Assembly: GCA_964528535.1 (NCBI GenBank) | Contig: CAZGSQ010000138.1 | Location: 1 to 10,062, forward strand | Length of the DNA: 10,062 nt | Reading direction: 5' to 3' | Source of the DNA: CAINVV01 sp964528535 | GTDB taxonomy: Bacteria; Bacteroidota; Bacteroidia; Bacteroidales; Prolixibacteraceae | In this document: piece after piece, positions 7,244 to 10,062 of the stretch | How the letters are laid out: every line of letters starts with the position of its first letter | Position numbering within the stretch: the first letter of the stretch is position 1 | Program-made: the position numbers and the translations under genes | Notes under the pieces: generated by a model | Told to the model about the DNA's origin: nothing | Databases searched by the model: none | Seen by the model: the letters and a program-made list of their open reading frames with translations, nothing else

Positions 7244-8242
7244 TCAGATGGTTGGAATTCTCAAGGTATTCAGATAAAACCTTTTCTTCATGCTTCTGTT
7301 AAGGTAAAAAATGAGCGAGAGTTCATGAGATCCCATGCTGAAAACCGATAAATCAGAAAGAACATAATCGAAACTGTATCCGATTTGGAGAAATTGTGTA
7401 GAGTAACCGATCATACCGATTACTGCATCTGGTCTTGCCGAAAGATTGTTGCGGTACCAAGCACCAAAGGTAAGAGCGTTATTTACCAGATACATCCCCA
7501 GGTTCAACTGTTTGAAAACACCCTGTTGCTGGTAAATTACATTCGGCGACATTGAAAATTCTTTGGAAAAGAGTGCCCTGATGAATTCGTGTGTTTTAGC
7601 ACCGGCATGAATGGTAAATTTCATGGGCAAATTACCCATTTTGTCTCCTTCCAGAATCGACTGGTTAGGTTGTGTCAAGTGATTGAGTGCAAAACCAAAG
7701 TAGACATCATCCTGCTGGCCTACCATGCCAAAAGAGAAATCCGGAAATATTTTTTGACCGCTTTCTACTGGTGAGGCATAGTTTCCGGTAATGGTGCCAT
7801 TTTCCTGGTTGATCATTCCTGGAAAGATCAAGTTGCTGGTGTTGAATTGTTTAAATATAAAACCAGCCTGAAGGGCCGAGGTGAAAAAAAGCCTGTCGTT
7901 GACCTTTACATGGTAGCAATAGACAAATGAGCTCTGAACAGTATTGATGTTTCCGTTTACTTCCCTGTCGTAAAGTGTCTGAAAACCAATCGCACCCTTC
8001 ATTCCCAAAACATATTGATCGTAGGAGAGGTTGTAGGTGACAAACGTATTGCCAGAACTAGGCCACTGGTTGCGATAATTGGAAACTACCCTTGGATAGG
8101 TACTCGTTCCGGCAAATGCCGGATTTAAATACAGAGGATTGGAGTAAAATTGAGAGAATTGCGGATCCTGTGCCTTTGAAATGAAAGACAAACAGAAGGT
8201 AAATGCCCCAATAATAACTATTTGAAAGACAATCTTATGCAT
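7244..8242 (-). CDS. PorP/SprF family type IX secretion system membrane protein
   Basis: A 332-residue outer-membrane protein. The ATG at 8242 is preferred over in-frame ATGs at 8278 and 8398 because it begins a clean signal peptide (MHKIVFQIVIIGAFTF, cleavage after SKA at residue 24). The mature N-terminus shows the family hallmark QDPQFSQFYSNPLYLNPAFAG, followed by YRNQWP, GAIGFQTLYDREVNG, LPMKFTIHAGAKT, WYRNN, PDAVIGMIGY and a C-terminal IGYSFDYVLSDLS ... GSHELSLIF, as expected for a beta-barrel protein of this family and of usual length. PorP/SprF proteins act at the outer membrane in T9SS; SprF-like members are needed for secretion of particular substrates with type B C-terminal domains. 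The gene faces two such substrates tail to tail, only 21 bp from the stop of the nearer one, so partnership is likely but inferred. It is not orthologous with certainty to either named gene, so no symbol is given. Confidence 0.92.
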   Translation of the reverse strand: MHKIVFQIVIIGAFTFCLSFISKAQDPQFSQFYSNPLYLNPAFAGTSTYPRVVSNYRNQWPSSGNTFVTYNLSYDQYVLGMKGAIGFQTLYDREVNGNINTVQSSFVYCYHVKVNDRLFFTSALQAGFIFKQFNTSNLIFPGMINQENGTITGNYASPVESGQKIFPDFSFGMVGQQDDVYFGFALNHLTQPNQSILEGDKMGNLPMKFTIHAGAKTHEFIRALFSKEFSMSPNVIYQQQGVFKQLNLGMYLVNNALTFGAWYRNNLSARPDAVIGMIGYSTQFLQIGYSFDYVLSDLSVFSMGSHELSLIFYLNRSMKKRFYLNTLRIPTI

Positions 8243-8281
8243 TTTAAGCTGATGAAAGTGCCAAGAGAAATTGTTCATGCC

Positions 8282-8303
8282 AACCGAAAATATATATTTG
8301 GTT
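8282..8303 (-). promoter_or_regulatory. AT-rich imperfect palindrome upstream of the PorP/SprF gene
   Basis: An inverted repeat with AACC/GGTT outer arms surrounds a run of alternating A and T, centred about 50 bp before the chosen ATG. Read on the minus strand it includes TATATTTT, one mismatch from the TAnnTTTG -7 box, but no TTG lies at a proper -33 distance. It could be a promoter core or an operator. The support is weak. Confidence 0.2.
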
Positions 8304-8373
8304 ATTCCATTTGGCCGTTGAAAAACAAGATATAAACAAATGAATTCTGCTGGAAATTTGATTGTAATGAATT

Positions 8374-8388
8374 TTGAGTGATCCTCAA
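8374..8388 (-). terminator. Short hairpin after the HEAT-like gene
   Basis: A 5-bp perfect stem (TTGAG / CTCAA) with a 5-base loop lies 16 bp beyond the stop codon of the HEAT-like gene, on its downstream side. It has only a short A/T-rich flank and no long U-run, so it is a weak candidate for a terminator. Confidence 0.25.
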
Positions 8389-8403
8389 TAAATCCCAATC
8401 TGC

Positions 8404-8943
8404 TTAAAAATCAACAGGATCCTGATCAAGTGGAATATTTGGAATGATTTCGAGCATCCCCCTTAGCAAATATTGTTTTCTCTCTTCAACTTCCATTAAT
8501 TTACTTCCAATGGTTTCGATTAACTTAATCTCCGTGTCTCCTTCAATTTTGCCATACATATTTTCTACCACTGTAAAAGCCTCAAACGCAATTTGAAATT
8601 CCTGTTCGAGAACCAAATCAACAAAATAGGAAAGATGTTTGCTGTAATTGAGTCCATTTTGCCAACAACAAGCCACCAGACGCACCAGAATATCTAAATC
8701 TGCCTCCTTCCTCATCTCACTGATCAGTTGATCTATAGAATCTTGATGCTTCAAATCCACAAAGAGTTGAAAAATTTTTTCGGTTACTTCGCCGGTTAAT
8801 TTATGATGGAGAAATTCGATGAGCAGAGCTATGTAAGAACTATCACCCTTCTGCTTAATCTCTTCAAGAGCATGATCAATTAGCTCTTGATTTCCGGACT
8901 TTACGGCTGTTCTTAATCGGGTTAATTGATCCAATTTTTCCAT
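8404..8943 (-). CDS. Small helical HEAT-repeat-like conserved hypothetical protein
   Basis: A 179-residue protein of unknown function. The sequence has no signal peptide and no membrane segment, so it should be cytoplasmic. It is made almost wholly of amphipathic helices in a regular series (ELIDHALEEIKQKG, YIALLIEFLHHKL, VTEKIFQLFVDLKHQDSI, LDILVRLVACCWQNG, EFQIAFEAFTVVENM, IKLIETIGSKLMEV), with helix-turn-helix pairs of about 35-40 residues, which is the look of a HEAT-type alpha-solenoid used for protein binding. It is rich in Glu and Lys. The ATG at 8943 is supported by a promoter-like box 29 bp upstream. It follows uvrA on the same strand after a 209-bp gap and precedes the PorP/SprF gene by 161 bp; the gap and promoter suggest it is transcribed alone. 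I see nothing that links it to DNA repair apart from position. Presence of the gene is sure, the fold is probable, the role is unknown. Confidence 0.8.
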   Translation of the reverse strand: MEKLDQLTRLRTAVKSGNQELIDHALEEIKQKGDSSYIALLIEFLHHKLTGEVTEKIFQLFVDLKHQDSIDQLISEMRKEADLDILVRLVACCWQNGLNYSKHLSYFVDLVLEQEFQIAFEAFTVVENMYGKIEGDTEIKLIETIGSKLMEVEERKQYLLRGMLEIIPNIPLDQDPVDF

Positions 8944-8971
8944 TGGGAGTGAAATTCCTGTTAATTGTTGA

Positions 8972-9004
8972 CAAAGATAAAATTATTTGAATAGGCAGAG
9001 GAAA
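8972..9004 (-). promoter_or_regulatory. Candidate Bacteroidota promoter of the HEAT-like gene
   Basis: On the minus strand, TATCTTTG (8979-8972) matches the -7 consensus TAnnTTTG perfectly. TTTC at 9004-9001, one base from TTTG, lies 21 bp upstream of it, within the usual range for the -33 element. Transcription would start about 20-25 bases before the ATG at 8943. There is no Shine-Dalgarno sequence in front of that ATG, as is common in this phylum. Confidence 0.55.
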
Positions 9005-9110
9005 TACCCACGTGACAACTTTTGCTTCCAGGGATACCATCCGGAGTTTTTTGAAAAGCAAACTGCAAGGACAAGCTGCAATTCTCCCAGGTATACAAAC
9101 GCCAAATATC

Positions 9111-9149
9111 AGATCCAAGTAAATTGCAATTTGCTTGTTAGCTGGATCT
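9111..9149 (-). repeat. Nested inverted repeat just downstream of uvrA, possible transcript end
   Basis: Perfect 7-bp arms AGATCCA (9111-9117) and TGGATCT (9143-9149) enclose a 25-bp interval that itself holds a 12-bp perfect palindrome, AAATTGCAATTT (9121-9132). The element starts 3 bp beyond the uvrA stop codon, where a transcript 3' end would be expected. It has no U-run, so intrinsic termination is uncertain; RNA stabilisation or a protein site are other readings. Confidence 0.4.
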
Positions 9150-9152
9150 TAC

Positions 9153-10062
9153 TCATGGTATCAAGCCATGTTCTTTGAGAAATATGCCAGTATAGGAATT
9201 TTGGCATTTTGCCAAATCTTCCGGTGTACCTTCAAATAGCTTATAACCACCACTTTCGCCACCCTCCGGACCAAGGTCAATGATCCAGTCGGCTACCTTG
9301 ATTACTTCCGGATTGTGTTCGATGACCAGGATGGTATGTCCCCTCGACAAAAGGGAATCCATTGATTCCAAAAGTTTGCGGATGTCATGAAAATGGAGTC
9401 CCGTGGTGGGTTCATCGAAAATAAAAAGTGTGGCACCCTCCTTCTCTTTGGCTAAGAATGAAGCAAGCTTTACCCTTTGGCTTTCACCACCCGAAAGTGT
9501 ACTTGAAGATTGTCCGAGGTGCACATATCCCAACCCTACATCTTGCAGAGGCTGTAATTTTTTTGCAATTTTCTTGCCCGTAGGCTTCTCGTTAAAAAAA
9601 TCGATCGCCTCATCAACAGTCATTTCCAGAAGGTCATAGATATTTTTGTTGCGGTAGTTGACATCGAGTACATCCGATTTAAATCGTTTGCCTCCACAAC
9701 TCTCGCAGGTCAGCAAGATATCGGCCATGAACTGCATCTCAACCTTGATCTCTCCTTCTCCCTGGCAAGTTTCACACCTGCCTCCGTCGATGTTGAACGA
9801 AAAGTGAGAGGGTGAGAAGCCATTGATCTTGGATGCAGGCTGTTCGGCATATAATTTTCTGATCTCATCGTAGACTTTAAGGTAAGTGACAGGATTTGAT
9901 CTGGATGATTTCCCGATAGGGTTCTGATCCACAAACTCAATGGCTGTGATCCTGGAAAGGTCACCCGAGAGGGCCGTGTGATCTCCTGTCTTTTCACCAT
10001 AGCCACCGTAATATTTTGTCAGGGCTGGAAATAAAATCCTTCTCACCAGTGTCGACTTTCCC
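9153..10062 (-). CDS. uvrA: Excinuclease ABC subunit UvrA, C-terminal part (5' end outside window)
   Basis: This is the damage-sensing ATPase of nucleotide excision repair, which scans DNA with UvrB. The frame stays open to the window edge and begins within the second Walker A motif (GKSTLV), so the visible roughly 302 residues match the last third of a protein usually near 940 residues. Counting from the GTG at 10046, the visible parts are the Q-loop region (EFVDQNPIGKSSRSNP, about 37-52), the C-terminal zinc module with two CxxC pairs (Cys 91, 94, 114 and 117, nineteen residues apart), the ABC signature LSGGESQR (184-191), Walker B LFIFDEPTTG (207-216), the H-loop IEHN (His244), and the conserved ADWIIDLGPEGGESGG tail followed by FEGTPEDL. 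All key residues are present, so it appears functional. The true start lies beyond base 10062. The gene is separated from the HEAT-like gene by 209 bp with its own promoter-like box, which argues against a tight operon. Confidence 0.97.
   Translation of the reverse strand, partial: GKSTLVRRILFPALTKYYGGYGEKTGDHTALSGDLSRITAIEFVDQNPIGKSSRSNPVTYLKVYDEIRKLYAEQPASKINGFSPSHFSFNIDGGRCETCQGEGEIKVEMQFMADILLTCESCGGKRFKSDVLDVNYRNKNIYDLLEMTVDEAIDFFNEKPTGKKIAKKLQPLQDVGLGYVHLGQSSSTLSGGESQRVKLASFLAKEKEGATLFIFDEPTTGLHFHDIRKLLESMDSLLSRGHTILVIEHNPEVIKVADWIIDLGPEGGESGGYKLFEGTPEDLAKCQNSYTGIFLKEHGLIP

Noticed and set aside
8243..8398. N-terminal extension of the PorP/SprF protein to the ATG at 8398
   Set aside because: The extra 52 residues would precede a clean signal peptide that starts at 8242; they look like translated intergenic sequence.
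9010..9015. CACGTG motif upstream of the HEAT-like gene as an operator
   Set aside because: A single 6-bp palindrome with no second copy nearby is not enough to claim a regulatory site.
1..10062. CRISPR arrays, tRNA or rRNA genes, insertion sequences, phage or toxin-antitoxin genes
   Set aside because: None was seen on either strand. The only repeats are diverged protein-module repeats, and there is no transposase or terminal inverted repeat.

Overview
The window looks like the end of a contig from a member of the Bacteroidota. The evidence is two giant surface proteins with type IX secretion (T9SS) type B C-terminal domains, a PorP/SprF-family outer-membrane protein, perfect TAnnTTTG promoter boxes of the Bacteroidota type, and no clear Shine-Dalgarno sequences. 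The protein styles would fit a Saprospiria or Chitinophagia-like lineage, but I cannot fix the genus. The first 46 bases are not genomic: they are an Illumina P5/TruSeq adapter with an 8-base i5 index still attached.

Layout. Positions 49-1887 (+) hold the 3' part of a repeat-rich T9SS type B surface protein whose 5' end is lost at the adapter junction. After 43 bp, 1931-7222 (+) encodes a complete 1763-residue paralogue: signal peptide, IgGFc-binding-like N-terminal domain, an array of alternating Ig-like modules, PKD domains and a type B sorting domain. On the opposite strand, and convergent with it by only 21 bp, lies a PorP/SprF-family protein (7244-8242). Behind that come a small helical HEAT-like protein (8404-8943) and the C-terminal third of the excision-repair ATPase UvrA (9153 to the window end), both also on the minus strand. 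There is no gene-free stretch above 300 bp; the longest gaps are 8944-9152 and 8243-8403.

How the genes work together. The two large proteins are probably exported by Sec, carried across the outer membrane by the T9SS and held at the surface, where the long module string would act as an adhesin or stalk. PorP/SprF proteins are the usual partners of type B substrates, so the convergent gene is a good candidate for the cognate outer-membrane factor. UvrA and the HEAT-like gene look like unrelated housekeeping neighbours.

The most interesting structure is in the paralogue pair. Aligned from a shared module to the stop codon, the two genes have identical spacing except for one three-domain unit of about 260 residues, present once in the first gene and twice in the second. 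The second protein also carries a regular 148-residue two-module repeat, and almost every module has a pair of cysteines at fixed places.
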